Shown here in pieces: positions 1 through 7,114 of a stretch of 24,450 nucleotides of DNA (within the stretch, counting starts at the first letter, position 1; each line of letters begins with the position of its first letter). The DNA lies in contig JBJKVQ010000027.1 in the NCBI GenBank assembly GCA_045562575.1, positions 1 to 24,450 of the forward strand, written 5' to 3'. The notes below the pieces were generated by a model. It was given only the letters and a program-made list of their open reading frames with translations. It did not search any database and was not told where the DNA came from. The stretch is from UBA6952 sp045562575 (GTDB lineage: Bacteria > Chloroflexota > Dehalococcoidia > Lucifugimonadales > UBA6952). The position numbers were made by a program, and so were the translations under genes.

Positions 1-77
1 CCGAACCAACTAATGAAGCAGAAGAAGTAGTTGAAGAGGTAACAGAAGAAACCGAACCAACTAATGAAGCAGAAGAA
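1..77 (+). repeat. 26-bp direct repeat, 51-bp period, in rplC tail
   Basis: The same 26 bases, starting CCGAACCAACTAATG, occur at 1-26 and again at 52-77. The offset of 51 bases equals 17 codons, so the repeat is in frame and duplicates the peptide EPTNEAEE. The first copy abuts the window edge, so more copies may lie upstream. Confidence 0.9.
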
Positions 78-83
78 AGGTAA
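1..83 (+). CDS. rplC: 50S ribosomal protein L3 (uL3), C-terminal end only
   Basis: Only the last 26 codons are inside the window (frame from base 3, stop TAA at 81-83). They encode a tail in which 12 of 26 residues are Glu, with the octapeptide EPTNEAEE present twice. Identification as L3 rests on position: rplC precedes rplD in the S10 operon of nearly all bacteria. The visible part is not conserved L3 sequence; L3 normally ends near 205-215 residues without such a tail, so this is a lineage-specific extension. The final codons (GAAGAAAGG) also supply the SD for rplD, 3 bases downstream. A separate small acidic gene cannot be excluded because the body of the protein lies outside the window. 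Confidence 0.6.
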   Translation, partial: EPTNEAEEVVEEVTEETEPTNEAEER

Positions 84-86
84 ATT

Positions 87-740
87 GTGGAATTAGCTGT
101 AATAAATAATAAAGGTGAAGAAGTTAGCAAGGTTGAAATAAGCAATGATCTTGTTGCTGTTGATTTTAATGATGCAGTAGTTCATCAGGCAGTAGTAAGG
201 CAACTTGCAAATGCTCGACAAGGCACAAGTAGCACCAAGACACGTTCAGAAGTATCTGGAGGGGGCATCAAGCCACGTATACAGAAACATTCAGGTCGTG
301 CCCGACAAGGATCAATTAGGGCCCCACAATGGAAAGGTGGAGGTGTTGTATTTGGACCAAAGCCAAGAAGTTATAATAAAAAAATAACCAAGAAAATGAG
401 ACAATTAGCTATTAGAGGTTCTATTTCTGATAAGGTTCGTGATGAAAAGTTAATGATTATAGATTCTTTAGATGAGTTAACTCCTAAAACTAAAGATACT
501 TTGGCTTTGTTATCAACACTAGGTATCTCTGAAAAAACATTAATTGTCACCGATGGCAAAAATGAAAATATGTTGAAAGCTACTGGGAATATTAAAAATA
601 TAAAATTAATCGAAGCAAATAAATTGAATGTGCTAGACATTATTTCATCAAATAATATGCTGATTTCATTAAATGGAATTAAAGAAGCTGAAAGAATATG
701 GGCAAAAAAACCTGATTCTGAGGAGGCGTCAAATGAGTAG
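87..740 (+). CDS. rplD: 50S ribosomal protein L4 (uL4)
   Basis: Assembly protein of the large subunit whose extended loop lines the peptide exit tunnel; in some bacteria it also represses its own operon. At 217 residues it is slightly longer than the usual 200-210. The tunnel-loop signature is clear at about residues 58-95 (GGGIKPRIQKHSGRARQGS, then a WKGGGVVFGP segment). The start is GTG at 87, preceded by GAAAGG inside the end of rplC. The C-terminus is acidic (PDSEEASNE), and its GAG-GAG-G codons serve as SD for rplW, which begins inside this gene with an 8-base overlap. This indicates translational coupling. Confidence 0.96.
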   Translation: MELAVINNKGEEVSKVEISNDLVAVDFNDAVVHQAVVRQLANARQGTSSTKTRSEVSGGGIKPRIQKHSGRARQGSIRAPQWKGGGVVFGPKPRSYNKKITKKMRQLAIRGSISDKVRDEKLMIIDSLDELTPKTKDTLALLSTLGISEKTLIVTDGKNENMLKATGNIKNIKLIEANKLNVLDIISSNNMLISLNGIKEAERIWAKKPDSEEASNE

Positions 741-1020
741 TGTTTATGATCTGTTGTTAAAACCCGTTGTTACAGAAAAAAGTACCTTATTGCAAGAGCA
801 AGGAAAATATGTTTTTGAAGTTTTGCCTATAGCAAATAAAATTACTATTAAAGAAGCGATTGAAAAAGCATTTGATGTTAATGTTTTGTCTGTAAACATT
901 ACGATGAATAGAGGAAAAGTTAAACGCGTAGGTCAAAATTACAGCAGATCAAAAGATAAGAAAAAAGCAATTGTTACTCTTAAACCTGGTGACAGAATAG
1001 AAATCTTTGAGGGAGCATAG
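733..1020 (+). CDS. rplW: 50S ribosomal protein L23 (uL23)
   Basis: Binds 23S rRNA domain III at the tunnel exit and forms the docking site for trigger factor and signal recognition particle. The 95-residue product starts MSSVYDLLLKPVVTEKST, the typical L23 N-terminus with the LKPVVTEK motif, and has the conserved NRGKVKRVG segment in its second half. ATG 733 is chosen over an upstream in-frame start at 673 because GAGGAGG at 720-726 is correctly spaced and the family begins here. The tail codons for FEGA contain GAGGGAG, which acts as the SD of rplB. Confidence 0.96.
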   Translation: MSSVYDLLLKPVVTEKSTLLQEQGKYVFEVLPIANKITIKEAIEKAFDVNVLSVNITMNRGKVKRVGQNYSRSKDKKKAIVTLKPGDRIEIFEGA

Positions 1021-1023
1021 GTA

Positions 1024-1854
1024 ATGCCGTTAAAAACTTTTAAACCAACAACACCATCTAGGAGAGGTTCTGTTTTACCTGACTTTAGTACCCTAACGTC
1101 TAAAACTCCGCACAAATCATTAACAAAAGGTTTAAAGAAAAGAGCTGGCAGAAACTCTAGGGGTAAAATCACTACTAGGCATAGAGGTGGGGGCGCAAAA
1201 AGATCGTATAGGTTAATCGATTTTAAACGAGATAACTATGGTGTTCCTGGGAAAATTGTAACTGTTGAGTATGATCCAAATCGATCTGTAAGAATCGCTC
1301 TTGTCAATTATGTTGATGGTGATAAAAGATATATCCTTTTACCTAATGGTTTGAATGTTGGAGATGTTGTTATGAGTGGTGCTGAAGCCGAAGATAAAAT
1401 TGGCAACGCTAAACCACTTTCTTCTGTTTCTAATGGTACTGTAATACATAACATAGAAATGACTCCTGGCAAAGGCGGACAAATAGTAAGAAGCGCAGGT
1501 GGATCGGCACAAGTTCTTGCAAAAGAAGAAAAATACACACTCGTTAGATTACCATCTGGAGAGGTTAGGAAATTTCTTAATACATGCATGGCTACAGTTG
1601 GACAGTTAGGAAACCTGGAGCACAAAAATATTAAATCTGGAAAAGCAGGTAGAAATAGACATCTTGGTCGAAGGCCAACTGTTAGAGGTTCTGCTATGAC
1701 ACCACGTGATCATCCACATGGAGGTGGTGAAGGGAGATCCCCTATTGGATTAAAGAATCCTAAAACTCCTTGGGGAAAAGTTGCTCTCGGCCATCGAACT
1801 AGAAGAAATAAAAGAACTGATGTGTTTATTGTAAGAAGAAGATATCAGAAATAG
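1024..1854 (+). CDS. rplB: 50S ribosomal protein L2 (uL2)
   Basis: Core large-subunit protein needed for subunit association and near the peptidyl transferase centre. At 276 residues it has normal length. Visible hallmarks are NSRGKITTRHRGGGAKRSYR near residue 45, the SH3-like and OB regions in the middle, and the C-terminal HPHGGGEGRSPIG loop containing the conserved histidine that approaches the catalytic centre. Starts with ATG 3 bases after rplW. Nothing is abnormal. Confidence 0.98.
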   Translation: MPLKTFKPTTPSRRGSVLPDFSTLTSKTPHKSLTKGLKKRAGRNSRGKITTRHRGGGAKRSYRLIDFKRDNYGVPGKIVTVEYDPNRSVRIALVNYVDGDKRYILLPNGLNVGDVVMSGAEAEDKIGNAKPLSSVSNGTVIHNIEMTPGKGGQIVRSAGGSAQVLAKEEKYTLVRLPSGEVRKFLNTCMATVGQLGNLEHKNIKSGKAGRNRHLGRRPTVRGSAMTPRDHPHGGGEGRSPIGLKNPKTPWGKVALGHRTRRNKRTDVFIVRRRYQK

Positions 1855-1864
1855 GTGATAAGTT

Positions 1865-2149
1865 ATGTCAAGATCTATAAAAAAAGGTCCTTTTGTTGAC
1901 CCAAAATTATTAAAAAAAATTTCGTCTGTTATGCAAAGCGATAGTAGAACGGTAATACGAACATGGTCACGTTCATCGATGATCATACCTGATATGCTAG
2001 GTTCGACTATTGCTGTACATGACGGAAGAAGGCATATTCCAATATTTATTACAGAAAATATGGTTGGACATAAGTTGGGAGAATTTGCTCCTACTAGGAC
2101 TTATAGAGGCCATGCAAATAGATCAGAACAGTCTTCAAGGGTGAGGTAA
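1865..2149 (+). CDS. rpsS: 30S ribosomal protein S19 (uS19)
   Basis: Small-subunit head protein that binds together with S13 and contacts A-site tRNA. The 94-residue sequence carries the family landmarks SRSIKKGPFVD at the N-terminus and HDGRRHIPIFI followed by GHKLGEFAPTRTYRGH in the second half. It begins at ATG 1865, 10 bases after rplB, with only a weak SD (AGGTGATA at 1853-1860). It is followed after one base by rplV, whose SD (GGTGAGG) lies in its last codons. Confidence 0.97.
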   Translation: MSRSIKKGPFVDPKLLKKISSVMQSDSRTVIRTWSRSSMIIPDMLGSTIAVHDGRRHIPIFITENMVGHKLGEFAPTRTYRGHANRSEQSSRVR

Positions 2150-2150
2150 T

Positions 2151-2486
2151 ATGCCAACTAAAGCAATATTTAAAAATATTAGAGTATCTCATAAACGCAT
2201 ACAATTGTTAGCGAATATGGTTCAGGGAAAAAATGTTAACGATGCGTTGGACATTCTTAAATATTATCCTAGTCCTTCAGCGCAACACGTTTATAAGGCT
2301 GTGAAATCAGCTGCTTCAAATGCAGAAAATAATGATATGTTAAATCCTGATAGACTAGTTATTTCAACGATTTTTGCCAATAAGGGACTCACTATAAAAA
2401 GATTTAAACCAATGGCAAGAGGACGAGCGGGACGGGTTAGTAAATTTTCAAGTCATTTAACAGTAATTGTAGACGAGGAGGCCTAG
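2151..2486 (+). CDS. rplV: 50S ribosomal protein L22 (uL22)
   Basis: Large-subunit protein whose long beta-hairpin forms part of the exit-tunnel constriction opposite L4. The 111 residues are standard length. The hairpin region is recognisable at about residues 83-98 (RFKPMARGRAGRV), followed by the terminal strand HLTVIV. The N-terminal IRVSHKRIQLLANMVQGK helix is typical. Its C-terminus DEEA is encoded by GACGAGGAGGCC, which is at the same time a strong SD for the TTG start of rpsC one base downstream. Confidence 0.97.
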   Translation: MPTKAIFKNIRVSHKRIQLLANMVQGKNVNDALDILKYYPSPSAQHVYKAVKSAASNAENNDMLNPDRLVISTIFANKGLTIKRFKPMARGRAGRVSKFSSHLTVIVDEEA

Positions 2487-2487
2487 A

Positions 2488-3258
2488 TTGGGTCAGAAGA
2501 CACATCCAATAGGATTTAGATTAGGAATAATAAAAGGTGGACGAACCTGGGATTCTTCTTGGTTTGCTTCAAAGTCAGAGAATTACAAACAATTTGTAGA
2601 AGAAGATTTTAACATTAGATCTTTATTAAGAACAAATTATCAAGATGCAGGAATTGCCAAAATTAGTATAGAAAGAGGAGCAGAATTAGTTGTAACTCTT
2701 CATACTGCTAGACCCGGTATAGTTATAGGTCGAGGTGGTACCAGAATAGATCAATTGCGTGAAGAAATTGAAAAAATGACAGGAAAAATTTCAAAAGTAA
2801 ATGTTTTTGAGGTAAAACAACCTGAACTAGATGCATCTTTGTTGGCGAGAAATGTTGCTGATCAGCTAGAACACAGAGTTATGTTTCGAAGAGCAATGAG
2901 ACAGGCATCTACAAGAGCAATGCAATCTGGTGCTGAGGGTATAAAAATACTTTGTTCCGGAAGACTTGGTGGGGCTGAAATTGCTAGGAAAGAAAAAGTC
3001 ATGGTTGGTAGAGTCCCATTACATACACTACGGGCTGAAATTGATTATGGCGTAGCTGAAGCAAATACTACCTTTGGAAAGATAGGTATCAAGGTTTGGA
3101 TATTCAAAGGCGAAATAACAGATACTGAAAATAATAACGACTCAGATTTAGGACCAATTGGCTTTACTCTTCAATCTAATGCTCCATCAGATGATATTGA
3201 AGAAAAACAGGCTGAGGCTTCTTTGGAGGAAGGTAATGTTACAACCACGGAGAACTAA
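2488..3258 (+). CDS. rpsC: 30S ribosomal protein S3 (uS3) with acidic C-terminal extension
   Basis: Forms part of the mRNA entry channel and has helicase activity together with S4 and S5. The start is TTG at 2488: GAGGAGG at 2475-2481 is well spaced and the sequence begins with the invariant GQKTHPIGFRLG. The KH domain shows the VIGRGG loop near residue 76, and the C-terminal domain includes SGRLGGAEIAR and IDYGVAEA. Conserved sequence ends near residue 210 (KVWIFKGEI). The remaining roughly 45 residues are acidic and low in complexity (runs such as DTENNNDSD and DDIEEKQAEASLEEG), giving 256 residues in total. The last 23 bases overlap rplP, whose SD is inside this tail. Confidence 0.97.
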   Translation: MGQKTHPIGFRLGIIKGGRTWDSSWFASKSENYKQFVEEDFNIRSLLRTNYQDAGIAKISIERGAELVVTLHTARPGIVIGRGGTRIDQLREEIEKMTGKISKVNVFEVKQPELDASLLARNVADQLEHRVMFRRAMRQASTRAMQSGAEGIKILCSGRLGGAEIARKEKVMVGRVPLHTLRAEIDYGVAEANTTFGKIGIKVWIFKGEITDTENNNDSDLGPIGFTLQSNAPSDDIEEKQAEASLEEGNVTTTEN

Positions 3259-3658
3259 ATATAGAAAAATGCACCGAGGTAGAAGAAAGGGTAATGCTCA
3301 GGCAGGGAACCAAGTATCATTCGGTGAGTTTGGAATGAAAGCTATTGGAAGAGCCTTTATAACAGCTAGGCAAATTGAAGCCGCACGAAGGACTATAACT
3401 AGAAGATTTCGAAGAGGTGGTCAAGTCTGGATTCGTATTTTTCCTGACAAACCAGTTACAAGTAAACCTCTGGAAACTCGACAAGGTGGAGGAAAAGGTG
3501 CTGTGGATCAATGGGTAGCTGTTGTTAGGCCAGGTAGGGTTTTATTTGAAGTTGCCGGCGTAACAGAAGATGTTGCGAGAGATGCACTTTGGCTAGCTTC
3601 ACAAAAACTACCTATTAAAGTAAAAACAGTTGGAAAAGAAGATTTATATACTGCTTAG
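3236..3658 (+). CDS. rplP: 50S ribosomal protein L16 (uL16)
   Basis: Large-subunit protein that helps position tRNA in the A and P sites. The start is ATG 3236, giving MLQPRRTKYRKMHRGR, the canonical L16 N-terminus, with GGAGGAAGG at 3225-3233 as SD; an in-frame start further upstream at 3158 would only translate the out-of-frame end of rpsC. The 140-residue product contains GNQVSFGEFGMKA, RRGGQVWIRIFPDKPVT and the KGAVDQWVAVV segment of the family. It overlaps the end of rpsC by 23 bases. Confidence 0.97.
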   Translation: MLQPRRTKYRKMHRGRRKGNAQAGNQVSFGEFGMKAIGRAFITARQIEAARRTITRRFRRGGQVWIRIFPDKPVTSKPLETRQGGGKGAVDQWVAVVRPGRVLFEVAGVTEDVARDALWLASQKLPIKVKTVGKEDLYTA

Positions 3659-3682
3659 TAAACAACGTAGTAGGAACAAATA

Positions 3683-3883
3683 ATGGATGTTCAAGATATA
3701 AGAAAAATGAATAGAGAAGATTTATCCAAGGAAATGGAAGACAGTCATAAAGAATTGATGTCTCTACGATTTGGGGCTGCTACTCGACAATTAAACGACA
3801 CTTCTCAAATAAGTAAAGTTAGAAAAAAAATAGCAAGGTTAAGCACGGTAATACGTGAAAGAGAAATTCTCGGGCAGGAATAA
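3683..3883 (+). CDS. rpmC: 50S ribosomal protein L29 (uL29)
   Basis: Small two-helix protein next to L23 at the tunnel exit. It has 66 residues, the normal size. The landmarks are DIRKMNREDLSKEM for helix one, ELMSLRFGAATRQL in the middle and SKVRKKIARLSTVIRERE for helix two. It lies 24 bases after rplP, in standard S10-operon order between rplP and rpsQ. Confidence 0.95.
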   Translation: MDVQDIRKMNREDLSKEMEDSHKELMSLRFGAATRQLNDTSQISKVRKKIARLSTVIREREILGQE

Positions 3884-3885
3884 TT

Positions 3886-4203
3886 ATGGATAAGATTAAA
3901 AAAATTCGAATAGGTACAGTAGTTAGCGACAAGATGCATAAAAGTATACTCGTTGAAGTTGAACGAATGCAAAAGCATAGAATATATGGTAAAAGAATTC
4001 GTCGTATATCTAAATACACTGTACACGACGAAAATAATGATTGTGTTGTGGGTGATAATGTTTCAATTATAGAAACAAGACCAATTTCTAAAACTAAACG
4101 TTGGAGAGTTTTGAACATAAATAAAAAAAGTGAAATAAATCAACAGGACCTTTCGCCTTTAACCGAAGAAAGCTCTTTAGATAATCAATCAGATAGTGAG
4201 TAG
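3886..4203 (+). CDS. rpsQ: 30S ribosomal protein S17 (uS17) with acidic C-terminal extension
   Basis: Primary 16S rRNA-binding OB-fold protein of the small subunit. Residues 6-80 match the family: RIGTVVSDKMHKSILVEVER, the KRIRRISKYTVHDE strand, GDNVSIIETRPISKTKRW. S17 is usually 80-90 residues; here a Ser/Glu/Asp-rich tail of about 23 residues (for example LTEESSLDNQSDSE) brings the total to 105. It starts 2 bases after rpmC. The end, GTGAGTAGAGG, supplies the SD for rplN. Confidence 0.95.
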   Translation: MDKIKKIRIGTVVSDKMHKSILVEVERMQKHRIYGKRIRRISKYTVHDENNDCVVGDNVSIIETRPISKTKRWRVLNINKKSEINQQDLSPLTEESSLDNQSDSE

Positions 4204-4212
4204 AGGAATAAA

Positions 4213-4581
4213 GTGATACAAACATATTCAAAATTAAAAGTTGCAGATAATTCGGGTGCAAAATCTATCCAATGTATTAATGTACCTGGAGGTACTGGAA
4301 GAAGATATGCTTATGTTGGGGATATAGTTATAGCATCAGTAAAAGAAGCAGAGCCCCGTGCAGCGGTAAAAAAGGGTGAGGTAGTTAAGGCAGTTATAGT
4401 TAGGACGTCCTTTCCTATAAGAAGAAAAGATGGATCTTATATTAAATTCGATGAAAATGCTGCGGTCATTTTAACAGAAAGCCAAAATCCAAGAGGAACA
4501 AGAATTTTTGGACCAGTTGCTCGAGAACTTCGAGAGAAAAACTTTACCCGTATAGTATCTTTGGCTCCGGAGGTATTGTAA
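4213..4581 (+). CDS. rplN: 50S ribosomal protein L14 (uL14)
   Basis: Beta-barrel protein at the subunit interface; it is also the binding site of ribosome silencing factor RsfS. The 122-residue length is exactly typical. Starts with GTG at 4213 (SD AGAGGAA at 4202-4208). Conserved segments are ADNSGAKSIQCINV, PGGTGRRYAYVGDI, KKGEVVKAVIVRT and NPRGTRIFGPVAREL. It opens the spc-type part of the cluster. The final Pro-Glu-Val codons contain CGGAGG, the SD for the immediately adjacent rplX. Confidence 0.97.
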   Translation: MIQTYSKLKVADNSGAKSIQCINVPGGTGRRYAYVGDIVIASVKEAEPRAAVKKGEVVKAVIVRTSFPIRRKDGSYIKFDENAAVILTESQNPRGTRIFGPVARELREKNFTRIVSLAPEVL

Positions 4582-4896
4582 ATGAAAATCAAAAAGGATG
4601 ATCAAGTAAAAATTTTATCTGGTCGAGATGCTGGTAAAACTGGTAAAGTACAACAGGTTTTTCCTAAGCACTCAAAAATTATTGTTGAGGGCACAAATAT
4701 GGTTTCAAAACACATGAAAGCAAACTCAGATATGAGACAGGCGTCAATCGTTACCAAAGAAGCATCTATTGATATATCTAAAGTAAAATTAATGTGTCCA
4801 AAATGTAGTAAGGCTATAAAAGTTAAATACACTTTGCTAGAGGATGGAAAAAAAGTACGAATTTGTAATATATGCAATGAAATGGTGGATCAGTAA
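4582..4896 (+). CDS. rplX: 50S ribosomal protein L24 (uL24), zinc-ribbon form
   Basis: Assembly initiator protein of the large subunit. It shows the KOW motif at residues 4-30 (DDQVKILSGRDAGKTGKV) and the downstream VEGTNMVSKH segment. The C-terminal part has four cysteines in two CxxC pairs (C72/C75 in CPKC and C95/C98 in CNIC), the zinc-binding form found in many bacteria. It has 104 residues and starts directly after the rplN stop codon, with no spacer. Confidence 0.96.
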   Translation: MKIKKDDQVKILSGRDAGKTGKVQQVFPKHSKIIVEGTNMVSKHMKANSDMRQASIVTKEASIDISKVKLMCPKCSKAIKVKYTLLEDGKKVRICNICNEMVDQ

Positions 4897-4898
4897 TA

Positions 4899-5477
4899 AT
4901 GACAAGTAAACAAACAACAACACCAACTTTATTAAATATGTATCGTGATGATATCTTACCTAAAATGATGGAAGAATTTGGGTACAAATCACCTATGCAA
5001 GTTCCAAAATTGCAGAAAGTAGTATTTAATGTCGGTGTTGGGGAATCTCTAACAAATTCTAATGCCATTGAGTCAGTAGTAAGGATGATTTCAACAATTT
5101 CTGGACAAAAACCTGTAGTTACTAAAGCAAGAAATTCATTGGCTGGTTTTAAAATCCGTGAAGGTATGAGCATAGGAGTTATGGCCACCCTGCGATCTAA
5201 AAGAATGTATGAATTTGTAGACAGGTTAATAAATGTTGCACTTCCACGCATTAGAGACTTCAGAGGAATTCCATCCAAATCATTTGATGGAAGAGGTAAC
5301 TATTCTTTAGGAATAAATGAACAAGTAATATTCCCAGAAATAGATTATGCTCAAATTGATAAATTAAGATCATTTCAGGTTACAGTTGTAACCTCTGCAA
5401 ATTCTGATACTGAAGCATTAAGACTATTGCAATTAATGGGATTTCCATTCATTCAAAATCAAAATCGTCAAAATTAA
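4899..5477 (+). CDS. rplE: 50S ribosomal protein L5 (uL5)
   Basis: Binds 5S rRNA with L18 and contacts P-site tRNA and S13. Conserved segments in order are MQVPKLQKVVFNVGVGES near residue 30, GQKPVVTKARNSLAGFKIREGM, VALPRIRDFRGI and FDGRGNYSLGINEQVIFPEI. At 192 residues it is slightly longer than the usual 178-187; the extra residues are in a Thr-rich N-terminus. It starts 2 bases after rplX. Confidence 0.97.
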   Translation: MTSKQTTTPTLLNMYRDDILPKMMEEFGYKSPMQVPKLQKVVFNVGVGESLTNSNAIESVVRMISTISGQKPVVTKARNSLAGFKIREGMSIGVMATLRSKRMYEFVDRLINVALPRIRDFRGIPSKSFDGRGNYSLGINEQVIFPEIDYAQIDKLRSFQVTVVTSANSDTEALRLLQLMGFPFIQNQNRQN

Positions 5478-5488
5478 CGAGGTAGAAA

Positions 5489-5794
5489 ATGGCAAGAAAA
5501 GCTAGTGTGGCAAGAGATAAAAAAAGGGATAGACTGATAGAAAAATATAGTGATCAGTGGGAAGCAAATCGTTCTATTGCTTTAGATAGTAGCTTGAGTT
5601 GGGATGAGAGACAACAAGCACGTTTGAACATGTCTAAACTTCCCAAAAACTCTCATTCAACCAGACAAAAGAATCGATGTTTTGTAACCGGAAGATCAAG
5701 AGGGTACATTCGTCATTTTGGACTTTCAAGAATTACATTTAGAGAACTAGCTCTTCGGGGTGAACTTCCAGGAATAAGAAAAGCAAGTTGGTAG
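5489..5794 (+). CDS. rpsN: 30S ribosomal protein S14 (uS14), long zinc-free form
   Basis: Late-assembling protein of the small-subunit head. At 101 residues it is the long, zinc-independent form, like that of enterobacteria, rather than the 61-residue zinc-ribbon form common in Gram-positive bacteria. The C-terminal block is diagnostic: SRGYIRHFGLSRITFREL and PGIRKASW. Only one Cys is present (NRCFVTGR), so no zinc site can form. It is in normal spc position between rplE and rpsH. SD is GAGGTAG at 5480-5486. Confidence 0.96.
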   Translation: MARKASVARDKKRDRLIEKYSDQWEANRSIALDSSLSWDERQQARLNMSKLPKNSHSTRQKNRCFVTGRSRGYIRHFGLSRITFRELALRGELPGIRKASW

Positions 5795-5801
5795 GTGCTA
5801 A

Positions 5802-6197
5802 GTGAGTATGACAGATCCTATAGCTGATATGTTAACAGTAATGCGAAATGGTATTTTAGTTAAACGTGAGAAAGTTGATACCCCTCATTCTAAATTAAAA
5901 GTATCGATACTTGAAATATTAAGACAGAGTAATTTTATTAATAATTATGAAGTAACTGCAGATGGAAATAAAAAGAGATTACAAATAGGTTTATTATACG
6001 ATAGTGATAAACCTGCTATTCAAGGATTAAGAAGAGTTAGTAAGCCAGGGTTGCGAATTTATATGAATAATAAAGAACTTTCCAAGTTTTTTGGATCAAG
6101 AGGAATTTCGGTCATTTCCACCCCTGATGGTGTAATGACAAGTCAGCAGGCTTGGAAAAAAGGAATTGGGGGAGAATTGCTTTGCCATGTATGGTAA
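5802..6197 (+). CDS. rpsH: 30S ribosomal protein S8 (uS8)
   Basis: Primary 16S rRNA-binding protein of the central domain; in E. coli it is also the translational repressor of the spc operon. The 131-residue product has the N-terminal TDPIADMLTVMRNG motif, KPGLRIYMNN in the middle and the terminal GVMTSQQAWKKGIGGELLCHVW block. Two starts are possible: GTG 5802 (gives MSMTDPIAD) and ATG 5808 (gives MTDPIAD). The AGGTG at 5793-5797 is better spaced for GTG 5802, which is used here. Confidence 0.96.
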   Translation: MSMTDPIADMLTVMRNGILVKREKVDTPHSKLKVSILEILRQSNFINNYEVTADGNKKRLQIGLLYDSDKPAIQGLRRVSKPGLRIYMNNKELSKFFGSRGISVISTPDGVMTSQQAWKKGIGGELLCHVW

Positions 6198-6219
6198 ACA
6201 ATTTAACTAAGGAGAAAAA

Positions 6220-6765
6220 ATGTCAAGAATAGGAAACAAACCAATACAAATACCTTCGGGTGTAACAATTGAGATAGCTGAGAGCTTGGTCACGGTAAAA
6301 GGACCAAAAGGGGAACTTTCTCAATATGTTAATGATGGGATCACTCTTAAACAAGAAGAAGATCAACTTTTAGTTGCGCGACAAACAGAATCAAAAGACC
6401 ATAAGGCTCTTCATGGATTGATCAGATCTCTTGTTGCTAATATGGTAGAGGGTGTTTCTGCAGGTTTCGAAAAAACATTAGAGCTTGTAGGTGTAGGGTA
6501 TAGAGCCCAACCTTCTGGAAATGGTGTTAATTTACAACTTGGTTTTTCTCATACAATTGATATTCAACCTAAAGATGGAATAACTTTTGAATTAGAAGGA
6601 AATACTTTAATTAAAATACAGGGTATCGATAAACAGGTTGTTGGTGAAGTTGCTGCTAATATCCGAAAATTACGTAAACCTAATGTTTATACAGGCAAAG
6701 GTGTTCGCTACCAAGGTGAACAGGTTAGAAGAAAAGCCGGAAAGAGTGGAGCTAGCGGTGGCTAA
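6220..6765 (+). CDS. rplF: 50S ribosomal protein L6 (uL6)
   Basis: Large-subunit protein near the factor-binding site and sarcin-ricin loop. It has 181 residues and two repeated alpha/beta domains: the N-terminal one starts MSRIGNKPIQIPSGV, and the C-terminal one carries the signature PNVYTGKGVRYQGEQVRRKAGKS. It is preceded by a clear SD (AAGGAGA at 6209-6215) in a 22-base gap after rpsH. Its last 8 bases overlap the GTG start of rplR. Confidence 0.97.
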   Translation: MSRIGNKPIQIPSGVTIEIAESLVTVKGPKGELSQYVNDGITLKQEEDQLLVARQTESKDHKALHGLIRSLVANMVEGVSAGFEKTLELVGVGYRAQPSGNGVNLQLGFSHTIDIQPKDGITFELEGNTLIKIQGIDKQVVGEVAANIRKLRKPNVYTGKGVRYQGEQVRRKAGKSGASGG

Positions 6766-7114
6766 AATAACAACAAAAAAAGGACAAATGGTTTCTAGAC
6801 ATGCAAGAGTTCGGAAGAAAGTTATAGGTACATCAGAAAGACCACGACTTACTGTATTTAGAAGCTTAAATAATGTATATGCACAAATAATCGATGATTC
6901 TTTGGGAAATACTATAGTTGCCTCCTCTAGTTTAAAGCTTGATTCTGGTGATCAAAAAAAGGGGGAAGTTGCATTTACTGTGGGTAAAAATATTGCAGAA
7001 CTTGCCAAAAAAGCAGGTATTAGTAAAGTTGTTTTTGATAGGGGAGGATATAAATATCACGGTAGAGTTAAATCTTTAGCGGATGGAGCTAGAGAGGGAG
7101 GGATTGATTTTTAA
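6758..7114 (+). CDS. rplR: 50S ribosomal protein L18 (uL18)
   Basis: Binds 5S rRNA and delivers it to the large subunit with L5. The reading frame is open far upstream inside rplF, so the start must be chosen. GTG 6758 gives MAKITTKKG, has GTGGAG at 6746-6751 as SD, and yields 118 residues, with the ARVRKKVIGTSERPRLTVFRS block at its normal distance from the N-terminus. GTG 6746 and ATG 6788 are less likely alternatives. The C-terminus shows the typical YHGRVKSLADGAREGG. The stop overlaps the rpsE start by one base (TAATG). Confidence 0.93.
   Translation: MAKITTKKGQMVSRHARVRKKVIGTSERPRLTVFRSLNNVYAQIIDDSLGNTIVASSSLKLDSGDQKKGEVAFTVGKNIAELAKKAGISKVVFDRGGYKYHGRVKSLADGAREGGIDF

Noticed and set aside
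3158..3235. Upstream in-frame start for rplP within rpsC
   Set aside because: The added residues are the out-of-frame reading of the S3 tail; ATG 3236 has the strong SD and the canonical MLQPRRTKYRK.
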